64,000 bases of DNA from Chryseobacterium phocaeense (GCF_900169075.1 NZ_LT827015.1:558001-622000); one strand, 5' to 3'; positions 8,543 through 17,945 are shown, numbered from the stretch's first letter. Notes: a model not told the origin generated them from the letters alone. Program-made: numbers and translations.

Positions 8543-8647
8543 CTGCTGGTGGCTGAGGAACTCGAAGCCACCAGCAGTTAGGTAGGAAATTAAGAAAAAA
8601 CTGATACAGGAAAAATGGTGGCTTCGAGTTCCTCAGCCACCATTTTT
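8541..8647. repeat. REPIN-like doublet: two mutually inverted hairpins
   Basis: Hairpin 1 is 8541-8579 (14-bp perfect stem AACTGCTGGTGGCT with AGCCACCAGCAGTT). Hairpin 2 is 8611-8647 (13-bp stem AAAAATGGTGGCT with AGCCACCATTTTT). The 25-bp cores at 8548-8572 and 8617-8641 are exact reverse complements of each other, loops included. The second has T-runs on both strands, so it can also serve as a bidirectional terminator for the oxidoreductase and VWA genes. Confidence 0.8.
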
Positions 8648-8649
8648 TA

Positions 8650-9846
8650 TCATTTAGAAGTATATCCGTTTCTGGCCGCCTGGTCGATGATGGACCTTTG
8701 AATGGCTTTTCCAAGATCATCAGAATCTGCGCCGCCCCGTTTTTTCATTTCAGCATCAATATATTCCTGGCGTTTTTTGGAGAGTTCTTCAATTTCTTTC
8801 TGGATCTTTCCCCGTTCTGCGGATTTTACAGCGACTGCTTTTTTAATCTCCTCCTTACTTTTGCCTTTCAGTTCTGCAGGCAGGGCATCATCTTTAACTG
8901 TAGCGATAAATCCTGCATCTTTTTCTGCCTTGTCTACCAGATCCCAGTGGTCGTTTTGATAGGCATTCTTCCTGGACTTGGCTACGGTTCTTTCCACGTA
9001 GTTAGATACGGATTGTACTTCAGCATTTTTGTCCTGAGCAACCTGTTTAAGCTTGTATTCGGAGCCGTGGCTTCCGTAATAGATGTAAGTGTCATTCAGT
9101 CTGGCGTTGCATTCGGAAATCCTGATGTCGTAAGGCGTTTTAATGTAGATCACCTTCTTGTCGCTGTCTATATTGAAGTACTTACCGCCTCCCACTGTCG
9201 CTCCGTTTTGCCAGAAAGTCTGGGTTCCTTCTTCCCGGCTTCCGCAGAAAATAGTGTTGGTATAGATGTTTTTATTTTTGGCCTTTGAAATCACTTCTTT
9301 ATAATCTATTTTTCCCTGATCGAACGATTCATTTCCGGCAATATAGATCAGTTTCATGCTTTTCTCGTTTCCGTCCCAGTTCAGGTTCATCGAGGCATCA
9401 CGGATCACTGCTCCGCAATATTCATTTCCGCCGTTGGTCCTTAATGCGAATAATTTTTCAGAAACCAGGTCTAGATCCTGGGTCAGAGGGGTCACCTGGC
9501 GGATATAATTTTCGTCCCGGATACCGTCGTTTCCATATTCATAAAGGGCAATTTCCACCTGTGGGGCCTGTCCGTTGTATTTCAGAGTGGTCAGGGTGTT
9601 GACGATGCTCCATAGTCTGGATTTCGCCTGATCAATCAGCCCGTCCATACTGTTGGAAGTGTCCAGCAGCAGGGCTACCTGGATTTTATTGTCTTTTCCA
9701 ATTGTTACTGTTGGGTTCACCGAGGCATTTTGTACCTGTGTTTCCCGGTCTGATCTGTTGCTGTTTGAACATCGGATGTCTGATAAATTGCCGGAGCTTA
9801 AAAATGCTGCACCGGCGGCTATTGTTAAAATTTTTAGAGTGGTCAT
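8650..9846 (-). CDS. VWA-domain protein, exported
   Basis: 398 residues. A hydrophobic N-terminus (ILTIAAGAAFLSSG) is followed by a von Willebrand factor A domain whose metal site begins DTSNS at residues 62-66 (DxSxS). The domain continues with IALYEYGND, LRTNGGNEYCGAVIRDA and LIYIAGNE. The last 120 residues are charged and probably coiled (GKIQKEIEELSKKRQEYIDAE). Family members bind metal and proteins; in this context an envelope role is inferred. It starts 19 bases after the DUF4139 gene ends, so the two probably form an operon read from 11470. Confidence 0.85.
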   Translation of the reverse strand: MTTLKILTIAAGAAFLSSGNLSDIRCSNSNRSDRETQVQNASVNPTVTIGKDNKIQVALLLDTSNSMDGLIDQAKSRLWSIVNTLTTLKYNGQAPQVEIALYEYGNDGIRDENYIRQVTPLTQDLDLVSEKLFALRTNGGNEYCGAVIRDASMNLNWDGNEKSMKLIYIAGNESFDQGKIDYKEVISKAKNKNIYTNTIFCGSREEGTQTFWQNGATVGGGKYFNIDSDKKVIYIKTPYDIRISECNARLNDTYIYYGSHGSEYKLKQVAQDKNAEVQSVSNYVERTVAKSRKNAYQNDHWDLVDKAEKDAGFIATVKDDALPAELKGKSKEEIKKAVAVKSAERGKIQKEIEELSKKRQEYIDAEMKKRGGADSDDLGKAIQRSIIDQAARNGYTSK

Positions 9847-9865
9847 TATACTATTTTTATATGGG

Positions 9866-11470
9866 TTATCTGCTGTAATATTGAATCTGCATTTCTTTAG
9901 GATATTTCACTTCGTACGAGAAACTCACCTTATCCGAGGCTCCGCTGCTGATCGTTCTGTTCCAGAGAATGCTTCCTGTTTTTTCATCAAAGTTTCCGTT
10001 TCCAGTTTCCAGAGCTTTCACCTGGATTTTAGAATTCTGGCTGATTGGCAGCTGGTCCAGGATTTCCAGTTCAATGCTTTCTTTTGTATTGTTGCGGATG
10101 CTGATCTGGTAGGATTCTGTTTCCCATTTATTGCTGTTCAGGCTTTTTTGTGAAGTTTTATCTTCCAGTTTGAATCTTTTTACGGTTATTCTTTCATCCA
10201 CTCCCAGAGAGATCGGGAATTCATCTTTTACATACTGGCTGGTGATATCTGTTTTTCCGATATAATTATCTTCAAAATAAATATTGGCTTCCCCGGAGAT
10301 CAGGTTCAGATTCTGCCAGTTTTTAATGAAAGCCATCAGGAATACCTGGTTGTTCAGTTTCGGAACCGTATGGTATTTGTAGGTGGCATCAATCTGTTTT
10401 TTATCAAGAATAACGTATTGCTCTTTTTCCTGACTTACAATGGTTTGGTTATAATTCAGTTCATAGATCACATTCATCTGGCTGTCCGAAACATTGGCCA
10501 CAGGAATCTGGCTCGGTGCTACAGCGGCCACTTCATCTCTCATCTGGTAAGAATTAACTTCCCTTGATGCAGCTTTCAGTCGGTAACTTGCCGTTTCAGC
10601 CTGGGCATTATGAGCGGAATACTCAGCTACATAAAGCGGTGATAAAACCGGTCTGTTCTGGTTGTAAGAAGGCCTGTAGGTAGATACAAACAGTTTTACA
10701 TTTTTCCAGTCCTGTCCGGTTTTCTGGTAAATTTTTCCTTTATAAACCATGTCAAGTGGTTTCTTCACAGATTCTGCGCGGAGATCGTAGGAAGGAACCC
10801 AGCCAGCATCGGAAACAATATAGCTTATGCCTAAATTCAGGTTCGTTTCCTGGTCTGCCAGAATTTCCAGAAGAAGCTCTTTTCTGTTGGTGTTTTTATT
10901 GGTCTGCTCTTCGGCGGATTGCTTATTGATTTTAGCAATGCTTTCATCCAGAGCAGACTTCTGCTCATTCAAAAGAAAAACCTGGTTATCAATTTCCAGC
11001 ATTCTTTTTCTGTAAAATTCGGTCAGTTTAATCAGCTGTTCCTGCGGAATAGATTTATCATTGGTGGAAACTTTTAAATTATCATTAATAATATTCTGTT
11101 CACCGGTGAGGTTCTTGATCTGGATATTCAGTAAATTGGCCTGTCGCTGTAATTTTTTTCTTTCATCATCCAGCTTCTTTTCTCCTTCTGATAATTCATC
11201 ATTTTTCAGGAAATTATTTTGCGGGGTAATGGCAAGAAGGGTGGTATTTTTTTCAAGGTTGATTTTATATGTGTTTTCATCCAGATTGTTGGGAAGGTTG
11301 ATGATTCTGACCATATTCTTTCCTTTCTGAAGATTGACGTTGGTGCTTCCGAAAACCTTGGCGCCCTGCAGGTATACGGTGGCCTGCTTCACATCAATTT
11401 CTTTTTTTATTTCCTGTGCTTTTAAAAACGTGGCAGAAAATAGGGTGAGTAGTATTAAATAGCGTTTCAT
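9866..11470 (-). CDS. DUF4139 domain protein (MuiA-like), exported
   Basis: 534 residues. A signal peptide (MKRYLILLTLFSATFLKAQ) is followed by the N-terminal DUF4140-like strand region (ATVYLQGAKVFGSTNVNLQKG). Next come a long coiled coil (about residues 90-190) and the DUF4139 beta domain with GISYIVSDAGWVPSYDLRAE and SYEVKYPK near the end. Relatives are called mucoidy-inhibitor A-like; their biochemical role is unknown. It is first gene of an operon with the VWA protein. A 21-bp-period direct repeat lies 61-88 bp upstream of the start, the same spacing as for the SIMPL and sensor-kinase genes. Confidence 0.88.
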   Translation of the reverse strand: MKRYLILLTLFSATFLKAQEIKKEIDVKQATVYLQGAKVFGSTNVNLQKGKNMVRIINLPNNLDENTYKINLEKNTTLLAITPQNNFLKNDELSEGEKKLDDERKKLQRQANLLNIQIKNLTGEQNIINDNLKVSTNDKSIPQEQLIKLTEFYRKRMLEIDNQVFLLNEQKSALDESIAKINKQSAEEQTNKNTNRKELLLEILADQETNLNLGISYIVSDAGWVPSYDLRAESVKKPLDMVYKGKIYQKTGQDWKNVKLFVSTYRPSYNQNRPVLSPLYVAEYSAHNAQAETASYRLKAASREVNSYQMRDEVAAVAPSQIPVANVSDSQMNVIYELNYNQTIVSQEKEQYVILDKKQIDATYKYHTVPKLNNQVFLMAFIKNWQNLNLISGEANIYFEDNYIGKTDITSQYVKDEFPISLGVDERITVKRFKLEDKTSQKSLNSNKWETESYQISIRNNTKESIELEILDQLPISQNSKIQVKALETGNGNFDEKTGSILWNRTISSGASDKVSFSYEVKYPKEMQIQYYSR

Positions 11471-11530
11471 AGTATATTATTTTAAATTCCTGTAGTAAAA
11501 TTATCAGTATTTAAGGCCGAAAACCGGAAG

Positions 11531-11558
11531 ACTTGGTGAAACCGGGCTTTCACTTGGT
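11531..11558. promoter_or_regulatory. Candidate LytTR-type operator, copy 1
   Basis: ACTTGGT at 11531-11537 and again at 11552-11558 gives a 21-bp period. The spacer ends GAAA...CTTTC. It lies 61-88 bp before the DUF4139 start, just upstream of a -7-like TAATTTTA (minus strand). Confidence 0.6.
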
Positions 11559-11582
11559 AAGCTGAAAAACCGTTTGGAAAAA

Positions 11583-11605
11583 GAAAAACAGCCCTTTCGG
11601 ACTGT
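11583..11605 (-). terminator. Terminator of the SIMPL gene
   Basis: On the minus strand, ACAGTCC, a GAAA loop and GGGCTGT are followed by TTTTTCTTTTT, 18 bases past the SIMPL stop. Confidence 0.7.
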
Positions 11606-11623
11606 CTCTTAAATCTGTTAATT

Positions 11624-12298
11624 CTAAAGGATTTCGTATCTTGTTTTGATGCTGTATTTCAGCTTGATATTCTCAATATTGTCAAAGGAGAATTCTACCG
11701 GAGCATCCGCCGCTTCCAGCTGCACATTTCCAAGACTTCTTTTATAGGCTGCAGGCATCACCATATCACTGGTGTAGTCTTCAATTTCTACGATCTCAAG
11801 AGGAGCTCCTGTTTTTTTACCCATACTTTCCAGCAGATAGTCTGCCTTTTCTTTGGCGGCTTTCAAAGCATTGATCTTAACGGTCTTTCTGAAGTCTGTA
11901 ATTCTGGTGTTTTTTACTTCGGCTATGCTCAGGTTGCTTACCCATTTCTGGTTCAGGTCTTCAAATATTTTACTGATGTTGGCTTTCGTACTGGCTTTAA
12001 ACTGGTAGTTCTTCATAAACTTTCCGCTTTTTGCATATACATTCTGGTACATCGACTTGAACTTGATATCCTCGTTCTTTACCCCGTCATTTTTCAGGGT
12101 TTCCATCAGTTTCTTTTCATTGTCTGCCAGATCGTTCTTATTTTCTGCTTTGATGCCGATGCTGAAGATGATTTCATCCGGTTCCACTTCCATTTCTGCA
12201 ATCCCTGTAACTTCAATGGCATTTTTCTTTACTTCCTGTGCATTTGCAAAACTTCCCAGTGTAAAGATCCCGATTAATAAAAAATGTCTCAATTTCAT
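11624..12298 (-). CDS. SIMPL-domain protein (DUF541), exported
   Basis: 224 residues with a signal peptide (MKLRHFLLIGIFTLGSFANAQ), then a SIMPL domain: IEVTGIAEMEVEPDEIIFSI, LMETLKNDGVKNEDIKF, and the conserved ALKAAKEKADYLLESMGKK helix before the last strands. SIMPL proteins are periplasmic or surface proteins, often linked to oxidative stress or envelope function; the mechanism is unclear. The promoter region resembles that of the DUF4139 gene: the same 21-bp-period direct repeat 60-87 bp upstream, and a matching TAATTTTACT box. It is flanked by terminators and is probably monocistronic. Confidence 0.9.
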   Translation of the reverse strand: MKLRHFLLIGIFTLGSFANAQEVKKNAIEVTGIAEMEVEPDEIIFSIGIKAENKNDLADNEKKLMETLKNDGVKNEDIKFKSMYQNVYAKSGKFMKNYQFKASTKANISKIFEDLNQKWVSNLSIAEVKNTRITDFRKTVKINALKAAKEKADYLLESMGKKTGAPLEIVEIEDYTSDMVMPAAYKRSLGNVQLEAADAPVEFSFDNIENIKLKYSIKTRYEIL

Positions 12299-12357
12299 AA
12301 TTTCTTGTTTTAAATTCTGAAGTAAAATTACGGCGATACCGAATCGAAAACCGGGAA

Positions 12358-12385
12358 ACTTGGTAAGTAAGGGCTTTCACTGGGT
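12358..12385. promoter_or_regulatory. Candidate LytTR-type operator, copy 2
   Basis: ACTTGGT at 12358-12364 and ACTGGGT at 12379-12385, 21-bp period. It lies 60-87 bp before the SIMPL start. The spacer again ends GGGCTTTC. Confidence 0.6.
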
Positions 12386-12392
12386 GGAGGAT

Positions 12393-12422
12393 AAAAAAAA
12401 GACAATCCGGTAGGGGACTGTC
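12393..12422 (-). terminator. Terminator of the TPR regulator gene
   Basis: On the minus strand GACAGTCC, a 6-base loop and GGATTGTC are followed by eight T, 33 bases past the stop at 12455. Confidence 0.8.
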
Positions 12423-12454
12423 ATTAAAAATTCAAATGGTTGGGCTGGAAATAA

Positions 12455-14179
12455 TCAGTCTGTTAACTGTTTGATAAAGGTATTCAGGTTTTCATTTTTA
12501 TCAAGACCCAACTTGGTTTTGATTTTTGTTTTGTATACCCTCGCGCTGCCTTCTGCAATATTCTCCAGCATCGAAATTTCTTTGGAAGAAAGATTAAGCT
12601 TGAAATACACGCACATTTTTAATTCCTGCCGGGTGAGAGCCGGGAACTTTCGGGCAAGGCTTTCCGTGAACTTTTTGTTCTCCTCGGAGCTGTCGTCCAT
12701 AAAATCATAATTCTTTTTATTGATCTGAAGCAGGTTATTGATTTTAAACTGAAGGTCCTTGATCACCTCCTCGGCATCAATGTTTTTAGATTTTTTCAGG
12801 TTCTTCAGATTTTCCAGAAAGGCTTTTTCAGTTTCTGTCTTAAGATGGAGGTTAAGGTGCAGGTTCTGTACCTTTTCCTCGTAAAGCTTAATATCGGATT
12901 CTAATATTTTTCTGTTTTTTTCGAAAATAATTTTCTGATTCTGCGCAATTATTTTTTCTCTCCTGCTTTTATTCCTGGCACTCAGGATAATCTGTATGAA
13001 AATAATCACCAGCAAAATACTTACTGTAACCACGATCCATATATTCCTTTTATAAGCAGATATCTCATCATTGTATTTGTAATCAATGCTTTTGACCATA
13101 TAGCCGGTAAGCATATCTGAATTTTTGTTGAAATTTTCTTTATTCTTCTGTTCCGTTACAACGTGTAGTGAGTCTAGTTTTTTTGAGAAATATTTAAGGT
13201 TTTTAAGATCATTGAGATTGGCGTAATAGTTTTTAATAATCTCAGTGGATTTATAAATGTCTGAAACGTTTTTCAGTTTCGGTTCTATACCTGAAAGATA
13301 TGAAATAATCCTGCTTTTTTTTTCCGTTTCACCCGTTTCCGAATATAGATTGTAAAGCCGCTCAGCCGTAGTTATTGACATAGAATATTCCCCGTTTTTT
13401 TTACAGAATTCCAGTTCTTCCAATAACAGGGTTTCAGCTTCCGGATAGTTTTTAATTTTATACAAATACAAGCCTAATGACCCTTTTACATAGTGAAGAA
13501 ACATTTGTTCCTGATGAGTAGGTTGAGGCTTTGCACCAAGGATATCAATGGCTTTCCTTGCCTCTGAAATGGCTTTGGGCATATTATTCATCTGATCATA
13601 GCACATACCAAAATTGTTGTGCATAGATGCAATATAAAGAAGATCACTTTTTTTATATGTTTCCAGAGCTTTTTGAAAATAATAAATAGCTTTAGCATAA
13701 TCTTTCCTTGTATAATACCATTTTCCTTTTGCATGGTAAATATGTGGAAGGAAGTATCTCTTTCCCGTTTTTTCATCAATTCTGATCGCTTCATTAAGGA
13801 AGCTGAGGGATTGATTCGGAGAAGTATATTCTGTTTGAAGGGCCAGGTAGAAATTGGAGGCAATGGTTATATACTCGTATCGGCCGTCATTGATTTTTAA
13901 CAGTTCGTAAGCCCGGGGGAAGTGTTTGTCGTTTATTCCATCCATCTTGTAATAATCTGCAAAAAACTGGACATATACGCTGCTGATGAGATAGAGGTCA
14001 TCATTACTTTTCTTATACTTCGCAAGCTCTCTTCTGTAGATGTCATTAATTTTTTTCGGCTCCAGGTAAAAAGCAGAAACTTCCTTATCGAGCTGTTGAA
14101 GATAGGCGTTTCCGTCTTCCCTTCGGGAGTTGCAGGAGTAGACTAAAAGAAAAAAGAACACGAACTGATAGATTTTCAT
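12455..14179 (-). CDS. TPR-membrane-HTH regulator, lipoprotein-like
   Basis: 574 residues. The N-terminus MKIYQFVFFFLLVYSCNSR has a lipobox-like VYSC. About 330 residues of tetratricopeptide repeats follow (for example HIYHAKGKWYYTRKDYAKAIYYFQKALE). Then come one transmembrane helix (NIWIVVTVSILLVIIFIQIIL), a coiled coil, and a C-terminal LuxR-like helix-turn-helix (FPALTRQELKMCVYFKLNL then SSKEISMLENIAEGSARVYK). This places sensing outside and DNA binding inside, an arrangement common in Flavobacteriia. It is divergent from the first fibre-like gene, which it may control (inference). ATG at 14179 is chosen so the signal sequence is N-terminal. Confidence 0.85.
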   Translation of the reverse strand: MKIYQFVFFFLLVYSCNSRREDGNAYLQQLDKEVSAFYLEPKKINDIYRRELAKYKKSNDDLYLISSVYVQFFADYYKMDGINDKHFPRAYELLKINDGRYEYITIASNFYLALQTEYTSPNQSLSFLNEAIRIDEKTGKRYFLPHIYHAKGKWYYTRKDYAKAIYYFQKALETYKKSDLLYIASMHNNFGMCYDQMNNMPKAISEARKAIDILGAKPQPTHQEQMFLHYVKGSLGLYLYKIKNYPEAETLLLEELEFCKKNGEYSMSITTAERLYNLYSETGETEKKSRIISYLSGIEPKLKNVSDIYKSTEIIKNYYANLNDLKNLKYFSKKLDSLHVVTEQKNKENFNKNSDMLTGYMVKSIDYKYNDEISAYKRNIWIVVTVSILLVIIFIQIILSARNKSRREKIIAQNQKIIFEKNRKILESDIKLYEEKVQNLHLNLHLKTETEKAFLENLKNLKKSKNIDAEEVIKDLQFKINNLLQINKKNYDFMDDSSEENKKFTESLARKFPALTRQELKMCVYFKLNLSSKEISMLENIAEGSARVYKTKIKTKLGLDKNENLNTFIKQLTD

Positions 14180-14669
14180 AAACCGATTTTTTACTTTCTG
14201 ATTATATATATACACACTACATACAAGATAAGTCTACCTTTTTGATTTTCAATTTATTTTAAATGCAGAACCATTTTCAGTTAACATTATTTAAGAACTA
14301 ATATACTGATAATCATTTTTTTTTAACAAATAATCATTAACAAATTTAACATAATAATCTGATATAAATAAAATCATTGAAATACATGTATTCGTTGAAA
14401 TATATCCATCAGACGTTTAATAGGATTGTAAACGTTTGTTATTTTGTATTTTGCTGATTATCAGAATTGTGTAATTATAATTGTTAACATTTTTTCTTCA
14501 TTTATCCTTTATTGTATAACACAAATTAACAGGTGAAAATTGCAGACCTGAACAGACATGCTATAATTTTGGCAAAAATAAAAAGCGGTAAAACCAACAG
14601 TAAAGTGACAGCCTGTTGAGTTAATGAATTGTCCCGGAAAAATAACAATACACAAAAATAAAATTAGCT
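14180..14669. other. 490-bp divergent control region
   Basis: Non-coding and AT-rich, between the TPR regulator and the first fibre-like gene. It has two opposed copies of TGATTATCAG (minus at 14306-14315, plus at 14455-14464). From the GTTAAC at 14483 to the promoter at 14571 it is visibly similar to 17726-17814, upstream of the third fibre-like gene. Confidence 0.5.
14540..14571 (+). promoter_or_regulatory. Promoter of fibre-like gene 1
   Basis: TTG at 14540-14542, 21-base spacer, TAATTTTG at 14564-14571 (TAnnTTTG). The 5' leader would be about 93 bases long. Confidence 0.5.
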
Positions 14670-15431
14670 ATGAAAGTAAAATTATTCTGTTTAATGCTAT
14701 GGCCTGCCGTTTTTTTCGGACAGGTAGGTATTAATAAAGACAATCCTCAGGGAACCTTTGACATTACCGCTAAAAATGCCACCGGAACTTCTACGGATGT
14801 AGACGGAATCCTGATTCCCAGAGTAGACCGGCAACGCGCCCAGAGCATGACCGGCGTTCAGACCTCCACCATGGTATATGTGAACAGCATTGCTACGGGA
14901 ACACAAACGGGAACAGCTGCTCATATTGATGCAGTCGGCTATTATTATTTTAACGGCACTGTTTGGGTAAAGCTGGAAAGTCCGGCGCCTGATGCATTTA
15001 TTCCCAAAATGGTTGCGGCGGGAAGAACTACTGCCACTATGAATATTACAGGCGGAACAGGATTCAATTCGCTGAACTTTGCGTCTGTGGGGGCTAATGA
15101 CGGTAACTGGAATACGGCCAATAATACATATACGGTTGCAACTGAGGGATATTATCAGTTTTCTTTTACAGCATCCGTTAGGCCCAGTAAGGCGGCGAAC
15201 CACGCAGGCTTTCTTATATCAGTTACTGGTTTAGCGGTTTATGAGATTGCAACCCTGCATAATGCTGATCCTAATTTCTTTGTAAACAGAGGCGGATCAA
15301 TTATTTTGTACCTGGCCGCTAACTCTGCTGTGAGGTTTGGTTTAAATGGATGTAACGGATGTAATACTCCGGCTGAGACCTACCAGGTTGCACCCGGGTC
15401 TACATTTGCGATCACTGCGCTGGGGAATTAA
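14670..15431 (+). CDS. Secreted fibre-like protein 1, C1q-like C-terminus
   Basis: 253 residues. A signal peptide (MKVKLFCLMLWPAVFFGQ) is followed by a conserved N-terminal module starting VGINKDNPQGTFDITAKNAT and ending YYYFNGTVWVKLE at about residue 107. The C-terminal 140 residues look like a C1q/TNF jelly roll (TVATEGYYQFSFTASVRP ... FAITALGN). Such domains trimerise and bind ligands in other proteins. The module is shared with the next two genes, which carry different C-termini. No phage genes surround it. There is no type IX sorting domain; surface or secreted location is inferred from the signal peptide. Confidence 0.8.
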   Translation: MKVKLFCLMLWPAVFFGQVGINKDNPQGTFDITAKNATGTSTDVDGILIPRVDRQRAQSMTGVQTSTMVYVNSIATGTQTGTAAHIDAVGYYYFNGTVWVKLESPAPDAFIPKMVAAGRTTATMNITGGTGFNSLNFASVGANDGNWNTANNTYTVATEGYYQFSFTASVRPSKAANHAGFLISVTGLAVYEIATLHNADPNFFVNRGGSIILYLAANSAVRFGLNGCNGCNTPAETYQVAPGSTFAITALGN

Positions 15432-15776
15432 GGATGTGAGGAGGAGCACAGAAATAAAAAAAACGAGATTTTTTTTTACTTTTTCATTGACCAGCAGGTG
15501 ACGGTTTTTTGAACGTTTTGCGAAAAATCAGATTACCTGCTGTATCTGAAACAGCAGAAATTTCTTTCCGCGGTCAGAGTAAAAGTATTAAAATACGGAA
15601 AACATGGTGAGCAGCCGGCATGGAATAATTATTCTGTAGGGTCTGTAAAAATATCAGTTGATTAATGAATTGTATGAAATTCATACAGCATTATTCTGAC
15701 ACAGTTATAAGGTTAAATTCATAAAAAAATATAAAATACACTAAGAAAAATAAATATACTACAAACACACTAAGCA
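15432..15776. other. 345-bp spacer between fibre-like genes 1 and 2
   Basis: No ORF. A weak A-run/T-run palindrome near 15456-15478 could terminate gene 1. Nothing else recognisable. Confidence 0.35.
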
Positions 15777-17381
15777 ATGAAAGTAAAATTATTCGGATTA
15801 ATGCTTCTCCCTGCTGTTTATTTCGGGCAGGTAGGCATAAACACGGCAAATCCTCAGGGAACTTTTGACATTACTGCCAAAAACGCCACAGGAACCTCCA
15901 CAAACACAGACGGGATCCTTATCCCGAGGATAGACCGACAGAGAGCCCAGAGCATGACCGGGGTGCAGACCTCCACCATGGTATATGTGAACAGCACTGC
16001 CACAGGAACACAGACGGGAACCGCCGTTAATATTGATGCCACGGGCTATTATTTTTATAACGGTACTGTATGGGTGAAGCTGGAAAACCCCAATAATGCA
16101 GCCGCAGGGAACAACATCTACAATGGCAACGGAACGCTTACCAATAACCGTACGGTAACTCAGGGAGCCAATACCCTGGCCTTCACCGGAACAGCAACTA
16201 ATGCTTTTTCCGTAGACGGTACCACATTTTCCGTGGATGCATCGAATAACAGGGTGGGAATTGGAACATCAAGTCCAAATTTCCCGCTGGATATCAGAGG
16301 AGCAGGATATGGCTTCCAGCAGAGCAATGGAACTGTTGATATAAGAACCTGGATAGGAACCGGCTCCGGAAGTGCTGTCCCTTCCGCTTATATAGGAACG
16401 AGTAGCGGCCATCCTTTGGATCTGATGACCGGCGATAGCTCCAGGTTAAGGGTAGCCACAAACGGTAATGTGGGCATCGGGACCATGAACCCGGAAACCA
16501 GGCTGGATATCACCGCTGCTGCCGGGAGCAATACCTTTGGATTTCAGCATACGGACGGCACTATCAAACTGAGAAGCTATGTAGGAAGCGGTTCAAGCAA
16601 CGGAGGAACCCGTGCTGCATGGTTTGGAACTGTCAGCAAGGATAATCTTGATTTTATGACAGAAGATACTTTCAGAATGAGATTAGATACGAGCGGTAAT
16701 TTTGGCGTGGGTACCTATACCCCACAGAGAAAAGTTCATGTAAACGGAGGTCTTCAGGTAACCGGTGAGCTGAATGTAGGCGGTAGCGGCGCTACGGCCG
16801 GAAGCGCCGGTACCGCAGGGCAGGTGCTTGTTTCAAAAGGCGCGGACGCTGCTCCGGCCTGGGAAAATTATCTGGTAGGAAACACTACCAATGTAGGACT
16901 ATACATGCAGGCCACCGGAGGCTCTGATATTGTATGGAACAATAATACCGGATGGACTACAAATGTTCCGTCAGCTATTGCGCTGAACGAGAGTTCAGAT
17001 CCTAATGGGGTGTATGATCCTGCTACAGGTATTATCACCATAAAAGAAAACGGGATCTACATGTTCAGTACTGTTGTAAGTCTTTATGTTTCGGGGACGA
17101 ATACCTTTGACGGGAGATATGGAATTTTAAAATCTTTTATGTCTGTAGCTCCCGCCGGCAGCACTACATATACCAACTATCTGGCTGAAGATAACGCGGT
17201 TGTTTTAAAAGGAATTTCTAATGCTACCATCCCTACAAGCGTAAATATGACCATTCCTTTACATACGGGCGATAAGGTGAGGCTTAATTTCTACACCACA
17301 ACTACAAATGACATGTCTAATGATCCAAATACCATTAAAATTAATAAAAGTAATTCTGTAATCAGGATGTATAAGCTGTAG
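15777..17381 (+). CDS. Secreted fibre-like protein 2, repeats plus C1q-like C-terminus
   Basis: 534 residues. Signal peptide (MKVKLFGLMLLPAVYFGQ), then the conserved N-terminal module (about 19-107) and a linker ANTLAFTGTATNAFSVDGTT. Three fibre repeats follow, each opening with a VGIGTxxP-like turn (RVGIGTSSPNFPLDIRG, NVGIGTMNPETRLDI, NFGVGTYTPQRKVHV). The C-terminal 145 residues form a C1q-like domain (NGIYMFSTVVSLYVSG ... MYKL). The first half is nearly identical in DNA to gene 3 (compare 16090-16490 with 18255-18665), a sign of recent duplication or gene conversion. Likely an exported trimeric fibre; target unknown. Confidence 0.8.
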   Translation: MKVKLFGLMLLPAVYFGQVGINTANPQGTFDITAKNATGTSTNTDGILIPRIDRQRAQSMTGVQTSTMVYVNSTATGTQTGTAVNIDATGYYFYNGTVWVKLENPNNAAAGNNIYNGNGTLTNNRTVTQGANTLAFTGTATNAFSVDGTTFSVDASNNRVGIGTSSPNFPLDIRGAGYGFQQSNGTVDIRTWIGTGSGSAVPSAYIGTSSGHPLDLMTGDSSRLRVATNGNVGIGTMNPETRLDITAAAGSNTFGFQHTDGTIKLRSYVGSGSSNGGTRAAWFGTVSKDNLDFMTEDTFRMRLDTSGNFGVGTYTPQRKVHVNGGLQVTGELNVGGSGATAGSAGTAGQVLVSKGADAAPAWENYLVGNTTNVGLYMQATGGSDIVWNNNTGWTTNVPSAIALNESSDPNGVYDPATGIITIKENGIYMFSTVVSLYVSGTNTFDGRYGILKSFMSVAPAGSTTYTNYLAEDNAVVLKGISNATIPTSVNMTIPLHTGDKVRLNFYTTTTNDMSNDPNTIKINKSNSVIRMYKL

Positions 17382-17945
17382 AGCAATTAATCTCCGGGGC
17401 GTTATAATGGAATATGCAAAGTTCTAATTCCAGATAACCGAAACGGATTGTTTATTCTGCCATTATAAAAACATAAAAACGGCTGCGGAAAATAATCCTT
17501 TTAGCAGTAGTGCTTTTAGTTTTTTGCAGGGAGCAGGCAGGTTTCAGTTAAGATCATTTTGTACAAAACGGAAGCCTGCTTCTTTCTGAAAAGGAATTAT
17601 ATCTTGCGGATCAGAATAAAAAGACCTTTTTAAAATGCCGGAATAAGCAGCAGATTGTGATAATGAAAATATTAACAGATTATTGCTTTTATGGCACTGA
17701 TTTATAAATGGTTGCATTATGTATAGTTAACTTTTTTTCTCCATTTTTCCCTGTTCAGATAACATTCTATTAACAGGAAAATATGAAAGAGATTAATAAA
17801 AGACCCTAGTTTTGACAAAAATTTTACAGGACGGAACGGAAAGGAATGATCCGGATACCTACCAGAGCCCTCAACATTAAAATATACTATTAAACTTAGC
17901 CAATTAGATAAATTGAATTTTAACCTAAATAAAATACATAAGGAA
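17382..17945. other. 564-bp spacer upstream of fibre-like gene 3
   Basis: No convincing ORF. AGCAGGC at 17531-17537 and GCCTGCT at about 17575 pair over a long loop. From 17726 onward it resembles the upstream region of fibre gene 1, ending in a -7 box at 17807. Confidence 0.4.
17807..17814 (+). promoter_or_regulatory. -7 box of fibre-like gene 3
   Basis: TAGTTTTG fits TAnnTTTG. It occupies the same place in the aligned upstream block as TAATTTTG at 14564 before gene 1. Leader about 125 bases. Confidence 0.5.

Noticed and set aside
14697..15203. 168-codon minus-strand frame inside fibre-like gene 1
   Set aside because: Cys/Ser/Arg-rich translation typical of antisense reading; the + strand gene has a signal peptide and conserved paralogues.
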